In this document: piece after piece, positions 36,608 through 45,054 of the stretch
Layout of the letters: the number at the start of each line of letters is the position of its first letter
How positions within the stretch are numbered: the stretch's first letter is position 1
Assembly (NCBI RefSeq): GCF_900172225.1
Contig: NZ_FWFO01000003.1
Coordinates: 124,001-188,000, forward strand
DNA from: Falsiruegeria litorea R37
Lineage (GTDB): Bacteria > Pseudomonadota > Alphaproteobacteria > Rhodobacterales > Rhodobacteraceae
DNA: 64,000 nt
Direction of reading: 5' to 3'
Notes under the pieces: generated by a model
Databases searched by the model: none
Seen by the model: only the letters and a program-made list of their open reading frames with translations
What the model was told of the DNA's origin: nothing
Position numbers and translations under genes: made by a program

Positions 36608-36976
36608 TCATGCCCCGCCCCTTAGGCCACGCATGATGGCCGTGTTAACTTCGAGCAAAGGGTCTACTGAGGCCGTTCGGGCCAGTACCTTGCTGGTATG
36701 ATGGCGCGTAAATTCCGCCAAGGAAAACAGATCAGCCTTCAAGTTTGTGGGCAGGGTATTGTCCCCATCGACAACCTCGGCTGCAAAAATGGTCCAAAGC
36801 TTACGGTTCATATGCAGTGCTTCAACCAATGCTGGGAACCCTTGTTCTCCCTCCTGTTGCGCAAGACGAATTCGGTGGGTGATCCGGGCCACCGCCTCAT
36901 ATTCGACGCTGCGCGGGGTTCGCGTCGGCGCGGAAGTTGAGGCATATCCTTTTTGAGCTACGGAAATCGCGTTCAC
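36608..36976 (-). CDS. flaF: Flagellin regulator FlaF
   Basis: 122 residues. FlaF is needed for flagellin translation or secretion in alphaproteobacteria and acts with FlbT. Family features are YEAVARITHRIRLAQQEGEQGFPALVEALHMNRKLWTIFAAEV and LPTNLKADLFSLAEFTRHHTSKVL. It lies 4 bp upstream of flbT and downstream of flagellin in the same orientation. Confidence 0.93.
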   Translation of the reverse strand: MNAISVAQKGYASTSAPTRTPRSVEYEAVARITHRIRLAQQEGEQGFPALVEALHMNRKLWTIFAAEVVDGDNTLPTNLKADLFSLAEFTRHHTSKVLARTASVDPLLEVNTAIMRGLRGGA

Positions 36977-37047
36977 ATTCTATCCTTACTGTGATCAGAC
37001 CTGAAACAAGGTTGACCAGGGCCGTGAGAGCCCTGGCCAGGGTTGCC

Positions 37048-37878
37048 TTAACGGAACAGCGACATAACGGTCTGCGGCGCGCTGTTGGCGATCGAGAGAG
37101 CCTGCACACCCAGCTGCTGCTGAGTCTGCAGCGCCTTGAGGCGCGCAGATGCTGCTTCCATATCGGTATCGACCAACGACCCGATGCCGGATTTCATGGC
37201 GTCCGACACCTTGCCCACAAACTCGTTCTGGTCGCTGATACGCTTGGCCGAAGCACCAAGGGCAGCCGCCCCGTTGACTGCAGCCTGGATCAAGGTCTCC
37301 ATGTCATCGATCGATGCGTCAGCGTTTGCAGCACTTGAAACATCGATGGTGGTAAGGTCGAGACCTGCCTCAAAGTCCACCGAGGATACGGTGATGTTCT
37401 GCGCCGTAACCGCGCCTGCTGCGTCACGATCCAGCGACGACAGCACGGTGATGTCACCACCCGCAGTGTTGAGCAGATTCGAGCCGTTGAACTGCGATGC
37501 GCTGATGATCGACGTGATCTGCGCCTTGAGTTCGTTGACGTCGGCCGTGATCTTGGCGTTGTCAACATTTTCACCAGTTGCCGCGACAACCTTTTCCTTC
37601 ATCTCGTTCAGGATATTGGTGATCTGCTCGGCACCAGCCGAAGCGACAGCCACTGTGGATTCACCCAAAGACAGCGACTCGGACACGGCTTTGAAACCGG
37701 ACACGTCCGATTCCATGACCTTGGAAATCGCCCAAATGGCCGAGTTGTCCTTGGCCATCGCAACCTCTTTACCGGTCGAGATCGCGTTCTGGGTCGACGT
37801 CAGATCGTTGTTGATCGACTTGAGAGTCTGCAGCGCAACCATTGCGCCGTTGTTCGTCAGAATGCTGGTCATTTTCAT
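37048..37878 (-). CDS. Flagellin
   Basis: 276 residues, a short flagellin typical of alphaproteobacteria. The N-terminal D0/D1 helices are TSILTNNGAMVALQTLKSINNDLTSTQNAISTGKEVAMAKDNSAIWAISKVM, and the C-terminal helix pair ends in LKALQTQQQLGVQALSIANSAPQTVMSLFR. The middle is a compact variable domain. The protein is exported by the flagellar type III system and forms the filament. ATG 37878 is preceded by AAGGAAC. Its 202-bp leader has several hairpins suited to FlbT control. Confidence 0.95.
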   Translation of the reverse strand: MKMTSILTNNGAMVALQTLKSINNDLTSTQNAISTGKEVAMAKDNSAIWAISKVMESDVSGFKAVSESLSLGESTVAVASAGAEQITNILNEMKEKVVAATGENVDNAKITADVNELKAQITSIISASQFNGSNLLNTAGGDITVLSSLDRDAAGAVTAQNITVSSVDFEAGLDLTTIDVSSAANADASIDDMETLIQAAVNGAAALGASAKRISDQNEFVGKVSDAMKSGIGSLVDTDMEAASARLKALQTQQQLGVQALSIANSAPQTVMSLFR

Positions 37879-37918
37879 GTTCCTTCAGTCATTGGACGGT
37901 TTCCGCCCAGAGTTGCTT

Positions 37919-38026
37919 CCGCCAATGCGGCGGCCTAAACGTCTTTCTGACGACTGCGAGCTCTGTTTCCTTGGCGTCGCGCCACCTTCATCCGAGGTGC
38001 GAGGACACAATTGACCGGGATGTCCT
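37919..38026 (-). promoter_or_regulatory. Hairpin-rich flagellin leader
   Basis: Three stem-loops: CCGCC/GGCGG (37919-37933), TGGCG/CGCCA (37972-37984) and AGGACA/TGTCCT (38002-38026), all upstream of the flagellin ATG. No clear sigma-28 or sigma-54 box was found. In Caulobacter the flagellin leader is the FlbT target, and this may be the equivalent. Confidence 0.45.
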
Positions 38027-38080
38027 AATGGAGTGCTAAAAGCGAAATTCCAGATTTTTCGCATTTTATTCAATCGCGTA

Positions 38081-38440
38081 CTAAGCGCGTTTTTCCAGGT
38101 TTTTGCTGACTTCAGTGCTGTGCTGCGTCTTGCGGCCGCTTTCATCATAGGTCTCAAGTCCCCGACGAACCCGGCGCAATTCGGCCATCCGATTGGCTAC
38201 CGCCTGGATCCCTTCCATTGCGCTGTTGAGAAGAGATTGATTCCGCGTCACCTTGTTCTGCACTCCGACCAAGGCGTCACGCTCAACCGAATCCAGTTGA
38301 TTGATTCGCTCGATGAGTTTTTCTTTTTGGGGCAACAGGGTGCCAAGGCGCTCCAACTCACCGTCAACCAAAGCTGTCCGTTCCAAGTCCAGCAGCTCGT
38401 CCAAGGCCGCAATCAAATCGGACGCAGTTTCATTTTTCAT
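38081..38440 (-). CDS. FlgN-like flagellar chaperone
   Basis: 119 residues, almost entirely helical and charged (IAALDELLDLERTALVDGELERLGTLLPQKEKLIERINQLDSVERDAL), with a C-terminal VANRMAELRRVRRGLETYDESGRKTQ. This fits FlgN-type export chaperones, which bind hook-filament junction proteins FlgK/FlgL in the cytoplasm. The start has GGAGGCTCAGA upstream and overlaps the rod-binding gene by 11 bp. Assignment rests on length, helical pattern and position; sequence similarity in this family is low. Confidence 0.75.
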   Translation of the reverse strand: MKNETASDLIAALDELLDLERTALVDGELERLGTLLPQKEKLIERINQLDSVERDALVGVQNKVTRNQSLLNSAMEGIQAVANRMAELRRVRRGLETYDESGRKTQHSTEVSKNLEKRA

Positions 38441-38720
38441 TCTGAGCCTCCTTCAGTGCATTGAAGAGAGTTTCCGACAATCCAATCCCTCCCGACTTTG
38501 CAATCTGCTCGGCCTGCTGCCGGACCAGAAACGATTGAAATTGATCTTCCCCAGAGCCACCACCCATAAGAGATCGGGATTCACCCAACCCTGCAGATGT
38601 CAGCATTTCGGCCAGAAAGGTGGCCTCAAGTTTCTGCGCAACGTCTCGAAGCGCGCCATCTCCGCGTGTTTTTGACAAGGCCTGCGGGGGGGGAGTGGTC
38701 CGGTACAAAGGATCCATCAT
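38430..38720 (-). CDS. FlgJ-type rod-binding protein
   Basis: 96 residues. The domain KLEATFLAEMLTSAGLGESRSLMGGGSGEDQFQSFLVRQQAEQIAKSGGIGLSETLF matches the N-terminal rod-binding domain of FlgJ, which caps the growing flagellar rod in the periplasm. The peptidoglycan hydrolase half of enterobacterial FlgJ is missing, as in many alphaproteobacteria. It is divergent from fliK across a 112-bp gap. The start may be the first or second Met. Confidence 0.88.
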   Translation of the reverse strand: MMDPLYRTTPPPQALSKTRGDGALRDVAQKLEATFLAEMLTSAGLGESRSLMGGGSGEDQFQSFLVRQQAEQIAKSGGIGLSETLFNALKEAQNEK

Positions 38721-38832
38721 GCTTCCTCAAATTACATCGAATTGTCAGAGCTTGCGGTCAAACCGGTTAAAATAAACGTAACCGAATTCAGCGCAGAGTA
38801 TTTTCAATCGAAAGAACTTCGGGCTCAAAAAG

Positions 38833-40512
38833 ATGTCTCTTCTTCCTCTCCCAGAAACCGTTAGGGATACTGTCACAAGAACTGCGTCCCCCAGCGAAAG
38901 GCGGTCTCGCGAAGCGCCAGAGCAAGACTTTGGTGCGGTTATCGAGAACATGCAGACGCCCGAGGGCGAGGCGCATGTTCTCGATAACCAGGTGCCGCCG
39001 AATATTGGCGCGCCCAGCTCCGACAGCCATGATGCCATCGCGCAGACGCATGCCAAAACCCCATCGGAAATGCCACCTGATGACGTCTCTTTGGCGGTTG
39101 CAAGAGTCACTGAATCGCGTGTGGAATTTTCGGCCGAGGAAGACGTGACACGCCCTGAGAACGTTGAAACGGCAGAGTACGCTCTAGGATCTCACACACA
39201 TCTCAACAGACACCAGGAACCAGGTGGAACTGCCTTGTTTTCGCATAACGCGGGGCCAACGGAGTCGGTCGCCTTCCCTGTGGCTTCACAACACTCTCAG
39301 GCGGTTTATTCGAATGATCGCAAACAGATACCCAATAAGACCGGTTCCGTGACAGTCGGCGCTCAGGACGTTGCAACTATGCAGGATGCAAGCCGCCTTG
39401 CCGAGGGAATGTCACCGGTCGATTTGAGCGCAAATGTGCTAGAAACGTCAGTGCTGTCTCGCGCTGCTCTGGGTCCAGAAGCAAGCAATACAATTCCTGA
39501 AGCAACTGGCGTGGACCCCACGCATCCACATTCCCTATCCAGACAAGTGACGGGCCCTGCAACCGACCAAGGTAACTTGCTCGAATTCAGCAAGCGTTCC
39601 GCCGAAAAGTCACCGGATGAGGCAAAAAATGATCTCTCCACGCACTCCTCTCAAACACTTCGTCAGCCCACCACGTTAGGTGCGGGCCACCTGACAAGTG
39701 CGTGGGCATTTCCCCACAGCACTCCGCCTCCACTTTCGGAGGTGAGCAAGTCGGTCATTGCCGCAGAATTTGACGCTTCTGAGGTTCAAAAGATGGCAAA
39801 CGGGTTGCCGTTCAGCCTGCAGGGAGAGGCAGAAGAGGACGCTGGCCTTAGGGTTCGGCAGAATTGGCCGACCGAAACCTCAGCTGTGCAACATCCGTCT
39901 CCGAAACCGCAGTTAAATCTCTCGCCGACTTTCACCGGAGCTCACCAAGGTGCAATTGTCCAAAGCATATCAGACAACCTACAACTTTCGAGCGGCGAAG
40001 ATTTCTCCGCCATGCTGAGCTCACTACCACTTGAAGATGCCCTAGGCCTTGCTGGAACATCTGCGGCCACCCCGCAAACAGTGACTGCCCCAGCGGACGT
40101 CCTTAGGCCGGACATCGCAAGGTCGATTGGTGGCCAACTGGCCGCTCAAGCAAACGCTCGCTCACAAGGCACCGTCGATATCGCCTTGAACCCGGAAGAA
40201 CTTGGTCGTGTCAGAATGGCCATAGCCGCAGGCGAATCGACCGTAGCCATATCTATCGTGGCAGAACGCCCGGAAACCCTGGAATTGATGCGACGGCATG
40301 CAGATCTGTTGATCGAAGAGTTCCGGAATTTGGGCTATGGTGACATAGAGTTCGAATTTTCAGATGGGTCATCAGCGTCAGGTGACTCTGCGGGCCACGC
40401 CCCTAACGACGATTCGCATGCCAACAAGGGCATCGAACCCGAGATGTCTGCTCCTTCGACATCGCCCCCCAACCGGCCTGTTCAGCAATCTGGCCTGGAT
40501 ATGAGGCTCTAG
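38833..40512 (+). CDS. fliK: Flagellar hook-length control protein FliK
   Basis: 559 residues. The N-terminal two thirds is low-complexity, polar and probably disordered, as expected for the ruler part of FliK. The conserved C-terminal domain (about 430-520) holds VDIALNPEELGRVRMAIAAGESTVAISIVAERPETLELMRRHADLLIEEFRNLGY, the region that contacts FlhB and switches export specificity. A perfect 17-bp inverted repeat lies in the coding region at 38937-38989. It is followed by flgD after 2 bp. Confidence 0.92.
   Translation: MSLLPLPETVRDTVTRTASPSERRSREAPEQDFGAVIENMQTPEGEAHVLDNQVPPNIGAPSSDSHDAIAQTHAKTPSEMPPDDVSLAVARVTESRVEFSAEEDVTRPENVETAEYALGSHTHLNRHQEPGGTALFSHNAGPTESVAFPVASQHSQAVYSNDRKQIPNKTGSVTVGAQDVATMQDASRLAEGMSPVDLSANVLETSVLSRAALGPEASNTIPEATGVDPTHPHSLSRQVTGPATDQGNLLEFSKRSAEKSPDEAKNDLSTHSSQTLRQPTTLGAGHLTSAWAFPHSTPPPLSEVSKSVIAAEFDASEVQKMANGLPFSLQGEAEEDAGLRVRQNWPTETSAVQHPSPKPQLNLSPTFTGAHQGAIVQSISDNLQLSSGEDFSAMLSSLPLEDALGLAGTSAATPQTVTAPADVLRPDIARSIGGQLAAQANARSQGTVDIALNPEELGRVRMAIAAGESTVAISIVAERPETLELMRRHADLLIEEFRNLGYGDIEFEFSDGSSASGDSAGHAPNDDSHANKGIEPEMSAPSTSPPNRPVQQSGLDMRL
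38937..38989. repeat. 17-bp perfect inverted repeat inside fliK
   Basis: GGTTATCGAGAACATGC (38937-38953) and its exact complement GCATGTTCTCGATAACC (38973-38989) enclose 19 bases that themselves contain CGCCC-GAG-GGCG. It would form a stable cruciform or mRNA hairpin within the N-terminal coding region of fliK, in frame with no stop. Confidence 0.9.
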
Positions 40513-40514
40513 TT

Positions 40515-41183
40515 ATGATCACACAAACTTCGCAAGCCGCAGCAACCAACTCGTCAAACCAGACAACGTCTTCTCCGAGTAAGTCGAGCGCGTTGACGTC
40601 CGACTTTGAAACTTTTTTGAAAATGTTGACTGTTCAAGCCCAGAACCAAGATCCACTGGAACCTTTGGATTCGTCTGAATACGCCGCGCAGTTGGCGCAA
40701 TTTTCGATGGTCGAACAGCAAACAAAAACAAACCAGACACTTGAAGCTTTGGTCAGCAAGCTGGGTGGAAACTCAATGGCCGAGTTGTCCAACTGGATCG
40801 GCAAAGAGGCGCGCGCCATCGCACCGGCGCACTATTCCGGTCAACCGATCACCGTATCGCCTGCTCCGGACAAAGACGCAACCGAAGCATATCTTGTCGT
40901 CCGCAATGCTGAAGGCACAGTGGTGGATCGGCAGAAAATTCCTGTGTCAGACGCTCCTCTGAAATGGTCAGGGTTGGACGAATCAGGAGCAGCAAGACCC
41001 TCGGGATTGTACAGCTTTGCGATCGAAAGCCGCAAAGACAGCAAGGTTATCAAGGAAGAACCCGCAGCTGCTTACAGCAAAGTCATTGAAGCTCAGGTCC
41101 AGAATGGCGAAGTGACCTTGATCCTGGATGGCGGACAGGCGATTTTGGCATCCAAGGTTACGGCCGTGCGTGCTCAGGGATAG
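40515..41183 (+). CDS. flgD: Flagellar hook assembly protein FlgD
   Basis: 222 residues. FlgD caps the growing hook and is exported by the flagellar system. The N-terminal FlgD domain is ALTSDFETFLKMLTVQAQNQDPLEPLDSSEYAAQLAQFSMVEQQTKTN, a close match to the family. A Tudor/FNIII-like C-terminal region contains LKWSGLDESGAARPSGLYSFAIE. It follows fliK by 2 bp, so hook-length control and hook-capping genes are co-transcribed. Confidence 0.95.
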   Translation: MITQTSQAAATNSSNQTTSSPSKSSALTSDFETFLKMLTVQAQNQDPLEPLDSSEYAAQLAQFSMVEQQTKTNQTLEALVSKLGGNSMAELSNWIGKEARAIAPAHYSGQPITVSPAPDKDATEAYLVVRNAEGTVVDRQKIPVSDAPLKWSGLDESGAARPSGLYSFAIESRKDSKVIKEEPAAAYSKVIEAQVQNGEVTLILDGGQAILASKVTAVRAQG

Positions 41184-41255
41184 TCTCTGTCCGCGCATGG
41201 ATAGGACCAGACCTGAAGCCCGCTGGTGTTGATCCAGCCAATTTGCTGGAGCATC

Positions 41256-42128
41256 GTGCTGTCAAATCCAGAAGAGTTGCCACCGCTCGGCCTAATCTCG
41301 ACACTTGTCGAGCGTAGATTGGCTCGGACTGATGACCGGTTCGAAGTCTTGTTGGGCGGGCGCACAAACCGCGTCTGGAAAATTCTGGGGCGGCATCGTC
41401 ATGCGGTTCTGAAACTCTATCGCAATGATCTGCAAAACCCACTGTTTCGAAATGATCCAAAGCTGGAGAGCCTTTGCCTTCGCGAATTGGAACTGACGGG
41501 GATCGCGCCCAAATTGCTTGGCCACGGCCCGTTCGACGAAGGAGATTGGGTTCTTTACGATCATGCTCCGGGATCATGTTGGTCGTGCAATCCCGAACCG
41601 GTAGCACAAGTTCTGCACCGCCTTCATCAGGTGCCCCCGCCTGCGGATGTTCCGGACGGCTGCAACGGCAGTTCGGACCTGGAAGCTCACGGACTGGCGA
41701 TCCTGTCTGAATGCAGGTCTGATGCCCGCAGGACTATCGGCAACAGCAAACCCGTTCGCCATTTGTCACAGCTCTCCGAATGCAGATTGATCCACGGTGA
41801 TCCTGTTCCGGGGAATGTCCTGATGCACGACAAACAAGCCATACTGATTGACTGGCAGTGCCCGGCGGTTGGTGACCCCTGCGAGGATCTGGCGATGTTT
41901 TTGTCTCCTGCAATGCAAATGCTGTATCGTGGGGCGCCCCTAACAGAGGCTGAATCCCAGTTGTTCTTGGCAGCCTACCCTGACAACGAGACAGTCGGGC
42001 GCTACGCCGAACTGCGTCCTTGGTACCATTGGCGCATGGCGGCCTATTGCCTGTGGAGGCAAGAGCGCGGCGCGGCTGATTATGGATCAGCTCTGGAGCT
42101 GGAGCTGGCCGCTCTCGACACCTGTTAA
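41256..42128 (+). CDS. Aminoglycoside/choline kinase-type phosphotransferase
   Basis: 290 residues from GTG 41256 (GGAG just upstream); GTG 41226 would add ten residues. The kinase fold is shown by HAVLKLYRND (Lys region), the catalytic loop LIHGDPVPGNVLMHD (HGDxxxxN) and the metal site LIDWQCPAVGDPCEDLAMF (D-W then D). Members phosphorylate hydroxyls of small molecules such as choline, thiamine or sugars. The acceptor is unknown. It sits between flgD and the polyamine genes and clearly belongs to neither. Confidence 0.88.
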   Translation: MLSNPEELPPLGLISTLVERRLARTDDRFEVLLGGRTNRVWKILGRHRHAVLKLYRNDLQNPLFRNDPKLESLCLRELELTGIAPKLLGHGPFDEGDWVLYDHAPGSCWSCNPEPVAQVLHRLHQVPPPADVPDGCNGSSDLEAHGLAILSECRSDARRTIGNSKPVRHLSQLSECRLIHGDPVPGNVLMHDKQAILIDWQCPAVGDPCEDLAMFLSPAMQMLYRGAPLTEAESQLFLAAYPDNETVGRYAELRPWYHWRMAAYCLWRQERGAADYGSALELELAALDTC

Positions 42129-42131
42129 GGA

Positions 42132-42950
42132 TCAGGCGGTTCGAGCCGCCGCCTGCTCCTCTTGTTTTTGACGTACCATGGCGCGTTTACTGACCAGCGA
42201 GGCAGTGATCACCCCGACTGTCACAATTGCGATCATGATCGTGGACAAGGCATTGATTTCAGGCGAAACTCCAAGGCGCACAGCCGAGAATATCTTGATC
42301 GGCAGAGTTGTCGCCGACGGGCCAGACGTGAAAGATGCGATCACAAGATCATCCAGAGACAGCGTGAACGCCAAAAGCCAGCCTGAAATTACAGCAGGCG
42401 CAATAATTGGTAGCGTGACAAGCCGAAACGCTTCTGAGGGCGAGCATCCCAGGTCAAGCGCTGCTTCCTCTAGGGAACGGTCAAAGGTGACCAACCGTGA
42501 TGACACCACTACCGAAACGTAACACATCGAAAATGTCGTATGAGCCAGCACGATTGTCAGCACCCCACGATCCAAGCCGATCCCGATGAACAACAGCAAG
42601 AGCGACAGACCTGTGATAACTTCGGGCATGACAAGCGGAGCGTAGATCATCCCTGAGAACAGAGTTCGCCCCATGAAACGACCACCCCGAACCAACACAT
42701 AGGCCGCCATCGTTCCCAGAACAGTTGCCAGTGTCGACGACATCACCGCCACTTTGACGGTGACCCAAGCTGCGTTCAAGAACGCCTCGTTCTGCATGAG
42801 TTCACCATACCACTTGGTCGAGAACCCCGCCCAAACGGTCACCAGCTTGCTTTCATTGAAGCTGAAGATGATCAGGATCAGCATCGGGATATACAGGAAC
42901 GCAAACCCCAGCGTCAGCGAGACGACATTGAACCAACTCAATCTGGTCAT
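42132..42950 (-). CDS. Putrescine ABC permease PotI-type
   Basis: 272 residues from ATG 42950, with ATGA overlap to the upstream permease. Six TM helices; the EAA loop that contacts the ATPase is EEAALDLGCSPSEAFRLVTLPIIAPAVISG. This is the second of two inner-membrane permeases for the PotFGHI-type polyamine importer. Last gene of the minus-strand operon. Confidence 0.93.
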   Translation of the reverse strand: MTRLSWFNVVSLTLGFAFLYIPMLILIIFSFNESKLVTVWAGFSTKWYGELMQNEAFLNAAWVTVKVAVMSSTLATVLGTMAAYVLVRGGRFMGRTLFSGMIYAPLVMPEVITGLSLLLLFIGIGLDRGVLTIVLAHTTFSMCYVSVVVSSRLVTFDRSLEEAALDLGCSPSEAFRLVTLPIIAPAVISGWLLAFTLSLDDLVIASFTSGPSATTLPIKIFSAVRLGVSPEINALSTIMIAIVTVGVITASLVSKRAMVRQKQEEQAAARTA

Positions 42951-43837
42951 TGCTCTGCCTCCGCCTGTTTTTGCTGGTTGCGCTGGAACAACACGATCGG
43001 GATCACCAGGATCAACAGCAGGACCACTGCAACGGCACTTGCCACCGGCCAGTCGCGGTTCGAAAAGAATTCTTCCCACAGAACCTTGCCGATCATCAAC
43101 GTGCCGGACCCACCCAAGAGCGAGGGAATCACGAACTCACCCAGGACCGGGATAAAGACCAGGAACGAGCCGGCGATGATCCCCGGACGCGACAGCGGAA
43201 TGGTCACGAGCCAGAATGCCTGTAGTCGCGAACAGCCCAGATCCTCGGCCGCCTCAATCAGAGAACCGTCCAACCGTTCAAGCGCGGCATAGATCGGCAG
43301 GATCATGAACGGCAGATAAGTGTAGACGATGCCGATGTAGACAGCGGTGTTGGTGTTGAGCAGCGTGAGCGGCTCGGAAATTACACCCAGCCACAGCAGG
43401 ATCTGATTCAGAAACCCCTCGTTGCTGAGAATACCCATCCACGCATAGACGCGGATCAGGAACGAGGTCCAGAACGGCAGGATGACCAGCATCATCAGCG
43501 TCGGGCGCCACTCGGATGGGGCCCGGGCCATGCCGTAGGCCATAGGGTAACCGACCAAAAGAGTAAAGACCGTCGAAATAAGCGCGATCTTGAGGCTGCT
43601 GAGATAGGCTTTCCAATACAGATCATCCTCGGTCAGCCAGACGAAGTTTTCGAAATCCAGTTCGGACAGAAATGCTCGGAACCCGGCCCACCCTTCGGCC
43701 AGATCAAGTGTCGGGACATAGGGCGGGATGGCGATGGCCGTGTCGCTGAGCGAGATTTTCAGGACGATCCCGAAAGGCACCAGAAACAGCGCCAGCAACC
43801 AGGCGTAGGGAACGGCGATCAGAAAAACGCGACGCAT
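42947..43837 (-). CDS. Putrescine ABC permease PotH-type
   Basis: 296 residues from ATG 43837, overlapping the potG-like stop in TGATG. Six TM helices are visible, with periplasmic loop residues SDTAIAIPPYVPTLDLAEGWAGFRAFLSELDFEN. The EAA loop is EAAEDLGCSRLQAFWLVTIPLSRPGIIAG. Pairs with the PotI-type permease to form the channel. Confidence 0.93.
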   Translation of the reverse strand: MRRVFLIAVPYAWLLALFLVPFGIVLKISLSDTAIAIPPYVPTLDLAEGWAGFRAFLSELDFENFVWLTEDDLYWKAYLSSLKIALISTVFTLLVGYPMAYGMARAPSEWRPTLMMLVILPFWTSFLIRVYAWMGILSNEGFLNQILLWLGVISEPLTLLNTNTAVYIGIVYTYLPFMILPIYAALERLDGSLIEAAEDLGCSRLQAFWLVTIPLSRPGIIAGSFLVFIPVLGEFVIPSLLGGSGTLMIGKVLWEEFFSNRDWPVASAVAVVLLLILVIPIVLFQRNQQKQAEAEQ

Positions 43838-44976
43838 CAGTTCGCCAACAAGACACCGGCGGTGGCCGTCCAGGACAGCCAGACCGGGTCTTCCCACGTG
43901 AAACTGCGGCGCGAGATGCGGCGGGTGTTGGCCGTCTGCGCCTTGATGATTGTGCCGTTGGGCAGCTCGACATAATAGGTCGACAGGTTGCCCAGATATG
44001 CGATGTCATGCACCCGGCCTTGCACCACGTTGTCGGCAGCTTCGGGCCGGTCGGCCGTGATTGTCACTTTTTCCGGGCGGATCGCCAAATGACAGGTTTG
44101 TCCGGCGTCGAACGAGGTGGCCGAAGTCGCGGTTAATTGCCCCTGCCCTTCGGCCCAATCGATTCGATAGGAGTCTTCTCCGGCGGCGGTCGCGCGCCCC
44201 TGGATGATGTTCACATCACCTATGAAATCAGCAACATAAACAGATTCCGGGTTCTCATAAATCCGGTCTGGCGTGGCCACCTGCATTAGGCGGCCTTCGT
44301 CCATGACAGCAACGCGGCTGGCGACGGTCATCGCCTCTTCCTGATCGTGGGTCACGATGACAAAGGTGGTGCCGGTCTTTTCCTGAATGTCCATCAGTTC
44401 GAACTGCGTGTCCTGCCGCAGCTTCTTGTCCAAAGCGCCCAACGGCTCATCCAGCAGAAGCAATTTCGGAGCCTTGGCCAGCGAACGGGCCAGCGCCACG
44501 CGCTGACGTTGCCCACCCGAGATCTGATGCGGTTTGCGGGTCGCGAATTTCTCTAGACGGGTCAGCTTGAGCATTTCTTCGACCCGCGCCTCGAGCTCGA
44601 GTTTCGGCATCTTGTCGCGACGCAGACCAAACGCGATGTTTTCCCAGATATTTAGGTGCGGGAACAGCGCGTAGGACTGAAACATCATGTTCACCGCACG
44701 TTTGTTTGGAGGCACGCCCGCGATATCCCGGCCAGCAAGCTCGATGCTGCCTTCGGTCGGGTTTTCGAACCCTGCCAGCATCCGCATCATGGTAGTCTTG
44801 CCGCATCCAGATGGACCCAGCAAAGCAAAGAACTCGCGTTCGTAAATATCCAGCGTCAGGTTGTCGATCGCAATGAAAGACCCAAATCGCTTGGTGACAT
44901 TTCGAAAATGGATCAGTGGCTCAGCCTGTGGATCTTCCCACGGTGCAAAAACGGTCGAGTTCACGATAACCCCCAT
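43837..44976 (-). CDS. Polyamine ABC transporter ATPase PotG-type
   Basis: 379 residues from ATG 44976; a GTG four codons later has a stronger ribosome binding site (TATGGGGG). Walker A is LLGPSGCGKTTMMR, the Q loop is FQSYALFPHLN, the signature is ISGGQRQRVALARS and Walker B is LLLLDEPLGALD. The C-terminal TOBE domain runs from about residue 260. It powers polyamine import on the cytoplasmic face. It follows potF after a terminator-like hairpin. Confidence 0.95.
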   Translation of the reverse strand: MGVIVNSTVFAPWEDPQAEPLIHFRNVTKRFGSFIAIDNLTLDIYEREFFALLGPSGCGKTTMMRMLAGFENPTEGSIELAGRDIAGVPPNKRAVNMMFQSYALFPHLNIWENIAFGLRRDKMPKLELEARVEEMLKLTRLEKFATRKPHQISGGQRQRVALARSLAKAPKLLLLDEPLGALDKKLRQDTQFELMDIQEKTGTTFVIVTHDQEEAMTVASRVAVMDEGRLMQVATPDRIYENPESVYVADFIGDVNIIQGRATAAGEDSYRIDWAEGQGQLTATSATSFDAGQTCHLAIRPEKVTITADRPEAADNVVQGRVHDIAYLGNLSTYYVELPNGTIIKAQTANTRRISRRSFTWEDPVWLSWTATAGVLLAN

Positions 44977-45008
44977 ACATCCCGCCCATGCGGGCCTTGT
45001 AGTGCAAC

Positions 45009-45040
45009 CAAAAAACGGCCAGACCATTCTGGCCTGGCCG
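45009..45040 (-). terminator. Intra-operon terminator between potF and potG
   Basis: CGGCCAG/CTGGCCG stem at 45016-45040 with a structured loop; on the minus strand it is followed by TTTTTTGG. It lies just after the potF stop, inside the operon, so only part of transcription should continue into the ATPase and permease genes. Confidence 0.85.
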
Positions 45041-45054
45041 CTGTCCGTCTCAAA

